From NCBI GenBank assembly GCA_041752315.1, contig JBGSHJ010000020.1:124001-188000 (forward strand): a DNA stretch of 64,000 nt, written 5' to 3'. The stretch is from SYFY01 sp041752315. Lineage in GTDB: Bacteria > Pseudomonadota > Gammaproteobacteria > Pseudomonadales > Azotimanducaceae. A program made the translations under genes and the position numbers. Position 1 is the first letter of the stretch. The number at the start of each line of letters is the position of its first letter. Below the pieces are notes generated by a model. The model saw nothing but the letters and a program-made list of their open reading frames with translations, was not told the DNA's origin and did not search any database. Shown here one piece after another: positions 43,749 through 51,997 of this stretch.

Positions 43749-45404
43749 TCAGTGGCGCGTGCTGGAACGATCCTCGTCGAGCGCCTTCATGAAGTCCGCC
43801 GGATCAAGTGGTCGATGGAAGGCGTAACCCTGAATGAGGTCACACTCGATCTCCTGACAGAGGTCGATCTGAGCCTGGGATTCGACGTCTTCGGCGACCA
43901 CCTCAAGCCCGAGGTCGTGTGACATCCTGGTCAGATGGGTCACCATGGTCCGACTGCGAGGATTGTGCTCGATATCCTGGATCAGACTTCGATCAAGCTT
44001 CAGTACATCCAGCGGCAATTCCATGATCTGCGAGAGTGAGGAATAGCCGGTGCCAAAGTCGTCCAGAGCGATGCGCAGCCCCATTTCCTTGAATTCTGCG
44101 AGCAGTGCGGAAGCCAGTCTCTGGTCGTGGAGAATCGTGCTTTCGGTAATTTCGAGTTCGAGCCGTCGAAGCAGTTCCGGGCTGTCGATGGCGTATTCAC
44201 GCAGCAACATCGCCCACCCAGCAGTCTGGGCTCCGAGAAACTGGCGGGGCGATACGTTCAGGCTGAGCCGCACCCGGCTGGCCCCGGCCTGGTCGAGCGA
44301 CTCCAGTGTCTGAACAGTCTTGTTCGCGACCCACAGTCCAATCTCATTGATGAACCCGTTGCGTTCGGCCATATCGATGAATTGCATGGGAGAAATCAGC
44401 CCGTGCTGCGGATGGCGCCAGCGCATCAGCGTTTCACCGGCGACGATTCTGAAATCCCTGGCGGAGACCTGCGGTTGTATCTGAACAAAAAACTCGTTCC
44501 TGGCGAGAGCACGGGTCATGTCGCGCTCGAGTGAGTGCCGCTGATGCAGATTGGTCGTGGTCTGACCTGAGTAGCAGGCGATTCGGCGCGGGTCATCTCC
44601 ATCAAGAGAGGTCAGGGCAACCAGTGCTCGTCGCAGCAATACCGCACCCTCCGATTCTCCAGGCGCCGAGTCTGCATAACCGAAGTCGAGGCTCAGTGAA
44701 ATCGCCTTGCCATCAAGTGCGATCGGTGCGCTCAGGCGTTGAAATATGCCCTCCAGACTACTTTCATCGATCGCCTGATCGAGGGCGAACGCAAACAATC
44801 CGCGTTCAAGTGACGCGTGGGACACAACAGGAACACCAGCGGCGGCAATGCACCGATCGGTGATCTTTTTGGCAAGGAGAAGGCGCTGCGGGCCATCAAG
44901 CATGGCCCAGGCTGTGGTTGCGTTGCGTATCTCGCAGACGACGATACGCAATTGTCGCCCGGGCAGTGCCGAAGTCACCTCGCGACAGAAAGACCGATAG
45001 GTGAGCCAGCCGGTTTTTGGGTCGACCAGGCCTTCGTGTGCCTTGTCGACGGCGTCCCGGACAACATGACGAAGTGCATCGTTTGTCCAGGGTTTGCTGA
45101 GAAATCGGTAGATTTGCCCACCGTTGATGGCCGCGATGACGGCTTTCAGATCCTGCTCGCTGGCCAGAAGGAGGCCAATCGTATCCGGATAGTGGTCGTT
45201 GACCCAGCCGAGGAACTGCGCGCCGGGTGATTCAGGCAGGCGCTGGTCGCTGATCACCACATCTATCCGGTTCGCCTCGAGCAATGTCCTGGCCTGCGCA
45301 ATCGAACCCGCAGACAGGAGGTCAACGGCTTCGTGGCGTAAAGCCCGCTGGATCGAAGCAGCGAGTGCTGGCTCTTGGTTGACGACGAGAATGGTGCTGC
45401 GCAT
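43749..45404 (-). CDS. REC-degenerate GGDEF-EAL protein, probable c-di-GMP phosphodiesterase
   Basis: 551 residues from the ATG at 45404. The receiver keeps D53 (ISDQRLPESPG) but has NQE where the acidic pair should be, so phosphorylation is doubtful. The middle domain (about 135-280) resembles GGDEF without its signature. The EAL domain (about 295-545) has ETLMRWRHP, NVSPRQF, LEITEST, DDFGTGYSSL, LKLDRSLI and QGYAFHRPL, so the metal and catalytic residues appear complete apart from Ala-to-Thr in EAL. Hydrolysis of c-di-GMP is expected. It lies between the ATL gene and groES, divergent from the latter. Confidence 0.88.
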   Translation of the reverse strand: MRSTILVVNQEPALAASIQRALRHEAVDLLSAGSIAQARTLLEANRIDVVISDQRLPESPGAQFLGWVNDHYPDTIGLLLASEQDLKAVIAAINGGQIYRFLSKPWTNDALRHVVRDAVDKAHEGLVDPKTGWLTYRSFCREVTSALPGRQLRIVVCEIRNATTAWAMLDGPQRLLLAKKITDRCIAAAGVPVVSHASLERGLFAFALDQAIDESSLEGIFQRLSAPIALDGKAISLSLDFGYADSAPGESEGAVLLRRALVALTSLDGDDPRRIACYSGQTTTNLHQRHSLERDMTRALARNEFFVQIQPQVSARDFRIVAGETLMRWRHPQHGLISPMQFIDMAERNGFINEIGLWVANKTVQTLESLDQAGASRVRLSLNVSPRQFLGAQTAGWAMLLREYAIDSPELLRRLELEITESTILHDQRLASALLAEFKEMGLRIALDDFGTGYSSLSQIMELPLDVLKLDRSLIQDIEHNPRSRTMVTHLTRMSHDLGLEVVAEDVESQAQIDLCQEIECDLIQGYAFHRPLDPADFMKALDEDRSSTRH

Positions 45405-45503
45405 TGGGTGACAGGGTTTGGCGAATGCTGAGAGGAGTTTAGAAACAACTGCGGATTCCGCGCTGTGAAAGTCGCGATTTAGTGCAGTTCTGCCCAATCA
45501 GGC

Positions 45504-45532
45504 CTTGAATCTGCTTTTTCCGCCCCTATCAT
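45504..45532 (+). promoter_or_regulatory. groESL promoter, overlapping sigma-32 and sigma-70 types
   Basis: CTTGAAT (45504-45510) and CCCCTATCAT (45523-45532) fit the heat-shock sigma-32 pattern with a 12-nt spacer. The same bases read as sigma-70 TTGAAT-N16-TATCAT. The start of transcription would be near 45539, just before the CIRCE element. Confidence 0.75.
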
Positions 45533-45544
45533 GGCGGCCTGCCT

Positions 45545-45571
45545 TTGGCACTCGGGGTTCGAGAGTGCTAA
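45545..45571. promoter_or_regulatory. CIRCE operator (HrcA-binding site)
   Basis: TTGGCACTC-N9-GAGTGCTAA differs from the consensus TTAGCACTC-N9-GAGTGCTAA by one base. It lies right after the promoter and 43 nt before groES, the usual location for repression by HrcA. Confidence 0.93.
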
Positions 45572-45614
45572 CAGATTTGATCGATCCGGTTCCATATACA
45601 TTGGGAGATAAACG

Positions 45615-45905
45615 ATGAAGATTCGACCGCTGCACGATCGTGTGGTTGTACGCCGTCTGGAAGAAGAAAAGAAAACTGCTGGCGGCATCGTCCTGCCGGA
45701 TTCCGCAGGGGAAAAACCACAGCAAGGCGAAGTGCTGGCAATCGGCACTGGCAAGGTCCTGGACAATGGTCAGGTGCGCAAGCTTGACGTCAAAGTCGGG
45801 GACCGCGTGATTTTCGGCCAATACGGCGGCAGCACCGTCAAGGTCAACAACGAAGAACTGCTGATCCTGACGGAAGCCGAAATTTTCGGCGTCGTCGAAA
45901 AGTAA
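45615..45905 (+). CDS. groES: Co-chaperonin GroES
   Basis: 96 residues, the standard length. MKIRPLHDRVVVRRLEEEKK at the start, the mobile-loop region GGIVLPDSAGEKPQQGEV and the end FGVVEK are typical. It caps the GroEL ring. The Shine-Dalgarno GGGAG precedes the ATG. It is first in groES-groEL, under a heat-shock promoter and a CIRCE operator. Confidence 0.98.
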   Translation: MKIRPLHDRVVVRRLEEEKKTAGGIVLPDSAGEKPQQGEVLAIGTGKVLDNGQVRKLDVKVGDRVIFGQYGGSTVKVNNEELLILTEAEIFGVVEK

Positions 45906-45937
45906 GTGCAGGCATTTAACTCAAGAGGAATTTCGCA

Positions 45938-47575
45938 ATGAGCGCAAAAGAAGTCAAATTTGGGGACGAAGCCCGCAGCCGTATGCTGGAAGGCGTGAAC
46001 ATCCTGGCAAACGCCGTAAAAGTCACCCTCGGTCCGAAAGGTCGCAACGTTGTACTCGACAAGTCCTTTGGTGCACCCACTGTGACCAAGGACGGTGTGT
46101 CCGTGGCCAAGGAAATCCAGCTGAAGGACAAGTTCCAGAACATGGGTGCACAGATGGTGAAGGAAGTCGCCAGCCAGACCTCCGATGAGGCAGGTGACGG
46201 CACCACCACGGCCACGGTTCTTGCACAGGCCATCCTGACGGAAGGGCTGAAGTCGGTTGCCGCCGGCATGAACCCGATGGACCTCAAGCGAGGCATCGAC
46301 AAGGCGGTTGCTGCCGCCGTCGAACACATCAAGGGCATGGCAACCCCGTGCACAGATTCCAAGTCCATTGCCCAGGTAGGCACGATTTCCGCGAACAGTG
46401 ACCACGCGGTGGGCCAGATCATCGCCGAAGCCATGGACAAGGTTGGCAAGGAAGGCGTGATCACGGTTGAAGAAGGGACCGGTCTCGCAAACGAACTGGA
46501 TATCGTAGAAGGCATGCAGTTTGATCGAGGATACCTGTCGCCGTATTTCATCAACAACCAGGAAACGATGTCGGCACAGCTGGAAGACCCTTACATCCTC
46601 CTCTGCGAAAAGAAGATCTCGAACATCCGCGACATGTTGCCTGTGCTGGAAGCCGTTGCAAAATCTGGCAAGTCGCTGATGGTGATTGCTGAAGATATCG
46701 AAGGTGAAGCGCTGGCGACGCTGGTCGTCAACAACATGCGCGGCATCGTCAAGGTGGCTGCTGCGAAGGCTCCGGGATTTGGTGATCGTCGCAAGGCCAT
46801 GCTGCAGGACATCGCGATCCTCACCGGCGCAACCGTGATTTCCGAAGAAGTTGGCCTGACCCTCGAAGGCGCGACCCTGGAAGATCTGGGTACAGCCAAG
46901 CGTGTCAGCTCGACGAAGGAAAACACCACGATCATCGATGGTGCAGGAGTGAAGGCCGACATCGAAGGACGAATCAAGCAGATCCGGCAGGAAATCGAGG
47001 ACACGTCCTCCGACTACGACCGTGAAAAACTGCAGGAACGGCTGGCCAAACTGGCAGGTGGTGTTGCAGTGATCAAGGTTGGTGCCCCGACCGAAGTGGA
47101 AATGAAAGAGAAAAAAGCACGCGTTGAAGACGCGCTGCACTCGACTCGTGCCGCTGTGGAAGAAGGTGTTGTCCCTGGTGGCGGCGTCACCCTGATCCGC
47201 GCACTGGAGTCGGTCCGCAAGGTCAAGGGTGACAATGAAGACCAGAACGTTGGTGTGGCGATTGCCATTCGGGCGATGTCCTCGCCATTGCGCCAGATTG
47301 CTGCCAACGCAGGCGCAGAAGGCTCGGTGGTGCTCGACAAGGTCGCGTCGCTGAAGGGCAATCAGGGCTTCAACGCGGCGACCGGAGAGTACGGTGACAT
47401 GCTGAAGATGGGTATTCTGGATCCGGCCAAGGTGACGCGAACTGCACTGCAGGCTGCGGCATCCGTGGCTGGTCTGATGATTACTACCGAAGCCATGGTC
47501 AGCGAGCTGCCGGAAGACAAGCCTGCCGGTGGCCCCGGTGGTGGCGGCATGCCGGACATGGGCGGCATGATGTAA
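45938..47575 (+). CDS. groEL: Chaperonin GroEL
   Basis: 545 residues with the ATP-site sequence VTLGPKGRNVVLDKSFGAP, the DGTTTATVLAQAI stretch, RAAVEEGVVPGGGVTLIRAL and the Gly/Met-rich tail GGGGMPDMGGMM. It folds non-native proteins in its cavity with GroES. It follows groES by 32 nt with an AGAGGA ribosome site, and a strong terminator follows. Confidence 0.99.
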   Translation: MSAKEVKFGDEARSRMLEGVNILANAVKVTLGPKGRNVVLDKSFGAPTVTKDGVSVAKEIQLKDKFQNMGAQMVKEVASQTSDEAGDGTTTATVLAQAILTEGLKSVAAGMNPMDLKRGIDKAVAAAVEHIKGMATPCTDSKSIAQVGTISANSDHAVGQIIAEAMDKVGKEGVITVEEGTGLANELDIVEGMQFDRGYLSPYFINNQETMSAQLEDPYILLCEKKISNIRDMLPVLEAVAKSGKSLMVIAEDIEGEALATLVVNNMRGIVKVAAAKAPGFGDRRKAMLQDIAILTGATVISEEVGLTLEGATLEDLGTAKRVSSTKENTTIIDGAGVKADIEGRIKQIRQEIEDTSSDYDREKLQERLAKLAGGVAVIKVGAPTEVEMKEKKARVEDALHSTRAAVEEGVVPGGGVTLIRALESVRKVKGDNEDQNVGVAIAIRAMSSPLRQIAANAGAEGSVVLDKVASLKGNQGFNAATGEYGDMLKMGILDPAKVTRTALQAAASVAGLMITTEAMVSELPEDKPAGGPGGGGMPDMGGMM

Positions 47576-47601
47576 CAAGCGGCCTTCGGTTGCTTGAAAG
47601 A

Positions 47602-47623
47602 CCCCGGCTTCGGCCGGGGTTTT
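47602..47623 (+). terminator. Rho-independent terminator after groEL
   Basis: A perfect 7-bp GC stem (CCCCGGC / GCCGGGG) with a TTCG tetraloop is followed by TTTT, 26 nt after the stop codon. Confidence 0.92.
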
Positions 47624-47665
47624 GCATTCTGCAGGCCATAGTTTTCCCAAACCTCCTCTTTAACC

Positions 47666-47695
47666 TTGGCATGCCTGAAATCGATTCGTTATAGT
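47666..47695 (+). promoter_or_regulatory. Probable promoter of the PuuD-like gene
   Basis: TTGGCA (47666-47671) and TATAGT (47690-47695) are 18 nt apart, about 40 nt upstream of the start codon. Confidence 0.55.
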
Positions 47696-47735
47696 CTTGG
47701 CCTCTAACAATTAGTCTATGCGTGGGGGACGTACG

Positions 47736-48395
47736 ATGGACGCAGGTTTTATTGATCTTCTGAGCCGCTTCAGCCACATCCTGTTTGGCATCTGCTGGAT
47801 TGGGTTGCTGTATTACTTCAATTTTGTACAGACCGAGTACATCAAGGTCGGCGAAGCAGCAGCCAAGGTTGATGTTCTGAGCAAGCTGGCACCAAGAGCC
47901 CTGTGGTGGTTCCGCTGGGCGGCGATGTTCACCTTTCTGACCGGTTTGATTCTGCTCGGACTCAAGGGTGCGGGACTCACCGTTGACATCGGCGTAGGAG
48001 CCACTCTGGCGACACTGATGTTTCTCAACGTCTGGCTGATCATCTGGCCGAACCAGAAAATTGTGGTTGGCTCCAATCAGCAGGTCGCTGCCGGTGGCCA
48101 GGCAGACCCCGCCGCTGCAGCCGCAGGTCCAAAGGCTGCGCTCGCGTCGCGTACAAACACGCTGTTCTCCGTCCCGATGCTTCTCTTCATGGTCTCCAGT
48201 GCACATCTTCCAAACGGTTCGTTGCTGGGTGACCCCGCCAACATGCTGCCGTTCCTGGTGGCACTGGCCATCATCGCTGCGCTGGAGGCCAATGCGATCT
48301 TCGGCAAGCAGGGCGTGATGATGACCGTCAGAGGGGTGATCAGCAGTGGGGTGGTTCTGGCGTTTGTGTTGTATGGCGTGGTGACTCTGCTGTAG
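47736..48395 (+). CDS. PuuD-like (urate hydroxylase N-terminal domain) membrane protein, short
   Basis: 219 residues from the ATG at 47736, with GGGGGA 6 nt upstream. About five to six transmembrane helices. The stretches FSHILFGICWIGLLYYFNFVQ and MFLNVWLIIWPNQKIVVG are characteristic of the membrane part of PuuD-type urate hydroxylases. It lacks the C-terminal cytochrome c domain of full-length PuuD, with no CxxCH motif, so urate oxidation cannot be assumed. The histidine near residue 12 could be a haem ligand. It has its own promoter and terminator. Confidence 0.65.
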   Translation: MDAGFIDLLSRFSHILFGICWIGLLYYFNFVQTEYIKVGEAAAKVDVLSKLAPRALWWFRWAAMFTFLTGLILLGLKGAGLTVDIGVGATLATLMFLNVWLIIWPNQKIVVGSNQQVAAGGQADPAAAAAGPKAALASRTNTLFSVPMLLFMVSSAHLPNGSLLGDPANMLPFLVALAIIAALEANAIFGKQGVMMTVRGVISSGVVLAFVLYGVVTLL

Positions 48396-48497
48396 CTTGG
48401 GTGTACTTCGTCTGTAGTTTCACGCCGGAGGCGCCGATAGAGTAGCGGCATCCGGTCCAGCAGCAGTTGCTGACACGCCGTCATTGGACGATCAGCT

Positions 48498-48532
48498 AAA
48501 GGGGCTCGCCATTGTGCGGGCCCTTTGCTTTT
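48498..48532 (+). terminator. Rho-independent terminator downstream of the PuuD-like gene
   Basis: AAAGG(G)GCTCGC pairs with GCGGGCCCTTT (one bulge, one G-T pair) around a 6-nt loop, followed by GCTTTT. It lies 100 nt after the stop, leaving a fairly long 3' region. Confidence 0.6.
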
Positions 48533-48586
48533 CCCCTCCTGGCAAAGACAATAGTCCGCTTTGGCAAATACCCGGAACCCAATACC

Positions 48587-49324
48587 ATGGCAGAAAGACG
48601 AGAACCTTCAACTGGCGGTGTGAGTACGACCGGTTCATCGGACTACCGTGCCGACAGAAGACCTGCCAACAGTGCCGGAGGCGGAGACGGCGGAACGAAT
48701 ATCGGTACGAGCGTGATCCTCGCCATTCTTGTGGTGGGTCTCGTGGCAGCAGGCTGGTTCATCCTTAACCAGAAGGAAATGATCGACAAGCAGTCGGGGC
48801 TTCTCGGAGAAGCGGACACCCGGCTCAAGGTTCTTGAAGATCGTCTCAGACTGACTGATGAAACGCTGACCGAAACGGGAGATCAGACCAAGGAGAAGAT
48901 CACCTTCTGGGAGTCAGAGATCCGCAAGCTCTGGGCGGTGGTCAATGACCGCGACAAACGGCTGATTGATCAGAACACCGCCAGCATCGGGAAGTTGCAG
49001 AAGACCGCCGAAGCCATTGAATCGGCATTGCGGGCGCAGGGTGTCCAGGTCGATCGGCACGAGCAGGCCACGGCAAGACAGCAGGACCTGGTAGATCAGC
49101 TTGCTGCCATGGAGCTGCAGATGCAGCAGTTGGTGGCCTCTCAGCAGGACCTCATCGCCAAACTGAACACCCAGCGTGAGGGTTTGAACGCGATGAAGAG
49201 TGATCTGTCCCGTCGGGTCAGCGAGAGTGAACAGGCAATCGACGCCATCGACGCTTTCCGATCGCAGATCAGCAATCGTCTGAACGAACTGGAACGAAAG
49301 ATTGTCAGCCCACCGCTGAGCTGA
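48587..49324 (+). CDS. Membrane-anchored coiled-coil protein of unknown function
   Basis: 245 residues from the ATG at 48587. A charged, Gly/Ser-rich cytoplasmic N-terminus (about 1-40) is followed by one transmembrane segment (SVILAILVVGLVAAGWFIL, about 43-61) and a long predicted coiled coil with many Glu, Gln and Leu heptads up to the end. No enzymatic motif is visible. Such single-pass coiled-coil proteins may act as structural or scaffold parts of the envelope. I do not recognise the family. The HD-GYP gene follows on the same strand after 175 nt. Confidence 0.75.
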   Translation: MAERREPSTGGVSTTGSSDYRADRRPANSAGGGDGGTNIGTSVILAILVVGLVAAGWFILNQKEMIDKQSGLLGEADTRLKVLEDRLRLTDETLTETGDQTKEKITFWESEIRKLWAVVNDRDKRLIDQNTASIGKLQKTAEAIESALRAQGVQVDRHEQATARQQDLVDQLAAMELQMQQLVASQQDLIAKLNTQREGLNAMKSDLSRRVSESEQAIDAIDAFRSQISNRLNELERKIVSPPLS

Positions 49325-49499
49325 CCGCCTCGCAGGAAGCGCTCCGGACAAGCACCCTCCGTCATCCTCAGCCCGGCGCGTAAGTGTCGGGCAGAACGTT
49401 CTGCTGCACTTCGGTCTACTTTCGAATTGTGACCGTGTGCCGTTTTGTGAGATGCCGCACAGGCATACTGAGACGCATCGTAAGTCAACGGATGACCCG

Positions 49500-51371
49500 A
49501 TGCTTAGTGGAGACCAGCGTCCTGCAATCTGTGTTACGGATTCCGGGTTCTCAAAGTTTGCCGAATCAGCCCGAGCCCTTGGCTGGCAGGTGTTCAGGCA
49601 CGATGACGGCTTGATCGAAGAAAACCGCGAACTTGTTGCCTTGGTCATGCTGGATGACGAATCCGCTGCGGCTGGTGTCAGAATCCTCTTCCAGCATGCA
49701 CTGTTTGCAGCGATGAGTGCTGATTCCGATGCCGACCTGTGTGTTCCTGCAACAGCGGATACAGAACAGATCCGTCAGTTGCTCCGGCACAGCGAAGGCC
49801 ATTGGCGACGCAATCTGAAGGTTACCCAACTCGCAACGGAGGTGGGTATTCGTAGACAACGGTTGCGCCAGCTTTCTGACATCGGCGCACAACTCTCCAC
49901 GCAGGTTGATCTGGATGCGCTGCTCGATACCATCCTGACAGAGTCCCGCAAGATTGCCACCTGCGAGGGTGGATCGCTGTATCTCGCAGATCGCACCGGC
50001 GAAGAGCCGACCCTGGTGTTCAAGCTGGCGCAGAACGATGCGTTTGTCGTCCCCTTTGTGGAAACCCGGCTACCAATGACCTCGGCATCCATCGCCGGTC
50101 ATGTCGCCACCTCGGGGGAAGAACTGAACATAGCCGACGTTTATGCGTTGGAGCCCGGCCTGCCTTTCCGATTCAATCGATCGTTCGATGACAAGATGGG
50201 TTATCGCACGTCGTCCATGCTGGTCATGCCGATGCGTGATCACCGAAAGGAAGTGGTTGGTGTATTGCAGTTTGTCAATCGACGTGATCGCTCGGGAAAG
50301 CTGATCACCTTTGACCAGGAGATCGTTGAAGTCCTGCGTGCTCTCGCGGGACAGGCGGCGATCTCGATTCAGCGCAGTGCCCTGGTGCGCAATATCAATG
50401 AACTGTTCGAAGGTTTTGTTCGTGCGAGCGTCAAGACAATCGAACACCGGGATCCATCCACGAGTGGTCACTCATTCAGAGTGGCGGAGTCGACGGTTCA
50501 GCTCATGCAGCTGTTGCCCCAGTCGAACAATTCCCGTTTCCGTGGGTTGGTCCTGTCTTCGGAATCCCTGCGTGAAATCCGGTACGCAGCGCTGCTGCAT
50601 GATTTTGGCAAAGTCGGCGTGCGTGAAGAGGTGCTGCTGAAGGCGAACAAGCTGACGGGTGATCGGCTGGAAGTTCTGCGCTATCGCTTCGAATTGCAAC
50701 GGGAGCGCTTGCGTCGTCGCGCCGTTGAAAAGGAACTTCATCTGCTGCATCACAACGCCGTGGACATCGACGTGGCGCGCCGACGTGTACACCGGGACCT
50801 GGAGAAGCAGATTTCAATGCTTGACGATCACTGGACATCGGTCGTTCGCGCCAACAAACCCAATCTGATCGAGGACGGCGACTTCCAGCATCTGATCGAG
50901 GTTCGTGAAGAACGGTTCCTGGAACTGGATGGAACAATCACAGGTCTTATCGACGACAACGATCTGTTGGCTCTGTCTGTTCGCCGTGGCTCGCTGACGC
51001 CCGCGGAGCGTCGCGAGATTGAGTCGCATGTGGTGCACACCAGGGAATTCCTGTCTGTCCTGCCGTGGCCAACCGAACTCTCTGCCATCCCTGCAATTGC
51101 TGGTGCCCATCATGAGCGACTCGATGGCAGCGGCTATCCGGATGGGCTGATCGGTGAGCAGATTCCGCTGGCCGCGCGGGTGATGGCGGTATGCGATATC
51201 TTCGATGCGCTGACGGCGATGGATCGGCCTTACAAGTCGGCCATCTCATCGTCCCAGGCGGCTTCCATCCTGCAGGATGAGGCACGCCACGGTTTGATCG
51301 ATCAGGACATCGTCGACATTTTCCTGGAGGCTCGCCTGCATGAAAGCCTGATGAAGGTGGTCAACGGCTGA
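49500..51371 (+). CDS. GAF-HD-GYP c-di-GMP phosphodiesterase with internal insertion
   Basis: About 623 residues from the ATG at 49500; the start is uncertain (a GTG at 49437 is possible) since no strong ribosome site is visible. An N-terminal region (1-110) of unknown type is followed by a coiled segment, a GAF domain (about 135-292) and an HD-GYP domain. HD is at H367-D368 (LLHDFGKVGV), and the GYP motif at 545-547 (HHERLDGSGYP). Between HD and the next conserved helix (LTPAERREIESHVVHT) about 100 extra, largely helical residues are inserted. Catalytic residues look intact, so hydrolysis of c-di-GMP is likely. Confidence 0.88.
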   Translation: MLSGDQRPAICVTDSGFSKFAESARALGWQVFRHDDGLIEENRELVALVMLDDESAAAGVRILFQHALFAAMSADSDADLCVPATADTEQIRQLLRHSEGHWRRNLKVTQLATEVGIRRQRLRQLSDIGAQLSTQVDLDALLDTILTESRKIATCEGGSLYLADRTGEEPTLVFKLAQNDAFVVPFVETRLPMTSASIAGHVATSGEELNIADVYALEPGLPFRFNRSFDDKMGYRTSSMLVMPMRDHRKEVVGVLQFVNRRDRSGKLITFDQEIVEVLRALAGQAAISIQRSALVRNINELFEGFVRASVKTIEHRDPSTSGHSFRVAESTVQLMQLLPQSNNSRFRGLVLSSESLREIRYAALLHDFGKVGVREEVLLKANKLTGDRLEVLRYRFELQRERLRRRAVEKELHLLHHNAVDIDVARRRVHRDLEKQISMLDDHWTSVVRANKPNLIEDGDFQHLIEVREERFLELDGTITGLIDDNDLLALSVRRGSLTPAERREIESHVVHTREFLSVLPWPTELSAIPAIAGAHHERLDGSGYPDGLIGEQIPLAARVMAVCDIFDALTAMDRPYKSAISSSQAASILQDEARHGLIDQDIVDIFLEARLHESLMKVVNG

Positions 51372-51399
51372 GCGATGGATTGAACTGGGGCACGTTCTC

Positions 51400-51996
51400 C
51401 TAGTTCCAGAGATCGAGGACATTCACCTCAACGAGAATCTCGCCATTGTCCCAGATGGCTCCTGACTCTGTAATTTCGTCAACTGACCAGTGATCGATGG
51501 CATCCCCTTCGCGCACCCGTTTTCCATTGACGGACATTGATCGCCCGTCAGATTCGGTCGAGTAGAGGTGCGAAGAGTACTGAAAGCGCAACAGCTCCTG
51601 TGCAATCGCCTTTGGTGCAGCGTCGAGTGGCACGGGCGTCCGGAATATTTCTTCGTCAGGTGCGTCGCTCTCGATCGGCTGGTAGTAGGGCACGTCAGCA
51701 ACGGTCTCAGCGGGAGTGACTGCCTCCGCAACGGCCGGTGCCGGGACAGAACTCACCACTTCTTGTGGGACCGGTGACCCGCTGTCCACGGATGTTGCAA
51801 CCGCGCTGGTTTCTCGGGCGGATACCCATCGCAGGAGCAGCGTGCCCGTCAGCGCGACGGCGATCAGAGTCAGCAGCCCAACGGCCATCCACAATCGGCG
51901 TTGGCGATTGCGCATCTGCGAATATGCCCAGGTCGCGGCCTGACTGGGTTCTTCATCAAGTTGACGACGGCGGGCAGCATCGACGATGAACGACAT
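51400..51996 (-). CDS. gspB: Type II secretion assembly factor GspB
   Basis: 198 residues. A cytoplasmic N-terminus (MSFIVDAARRRQLDEE) precedes one transmembrane helix (about 35-57), a Pro/Ala/Val-rich periplasmic linker and a C-terminal GspB domain: QELLRFQYSSHLYSTESDGRSMSVNGKRVREG. The short pattern YSSH....RS..VNG....G is the GspB hallmark. GspA and GspB together help insert the GspD secretin through the peptidoglycan. It begins 1 nt after gspA. No other T2SS genes are in the window. Confidence 0.88.
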   Translation of the reverse strand: MSFIVDAARRRQLDEEPSQAATWAYSQMRNRQRRLWMAVGLLTLIAVALTGTLLLRWVSARETSAVATSVDSGSPVPQEVVSSVPAPAVAEAVTPAETVADVPYYQPIESDAPDEEIFRTPVPLDAAPKAIAQELLRFQYSSHLYSTESDGRSMSVNGKRVREGDAIDHWSVDEITESGAIWDNGEILVEVNVLDLWN

Positions 51997-51997
51997 G

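Noticed and set aside
45770..47650. A 626-codon open frame antisense to groES and groEL
   Set aside because: groEL on the plus strand is certain, and the antisense translation is His/Cys-rich without family features, a common shadow in high-GC genes.
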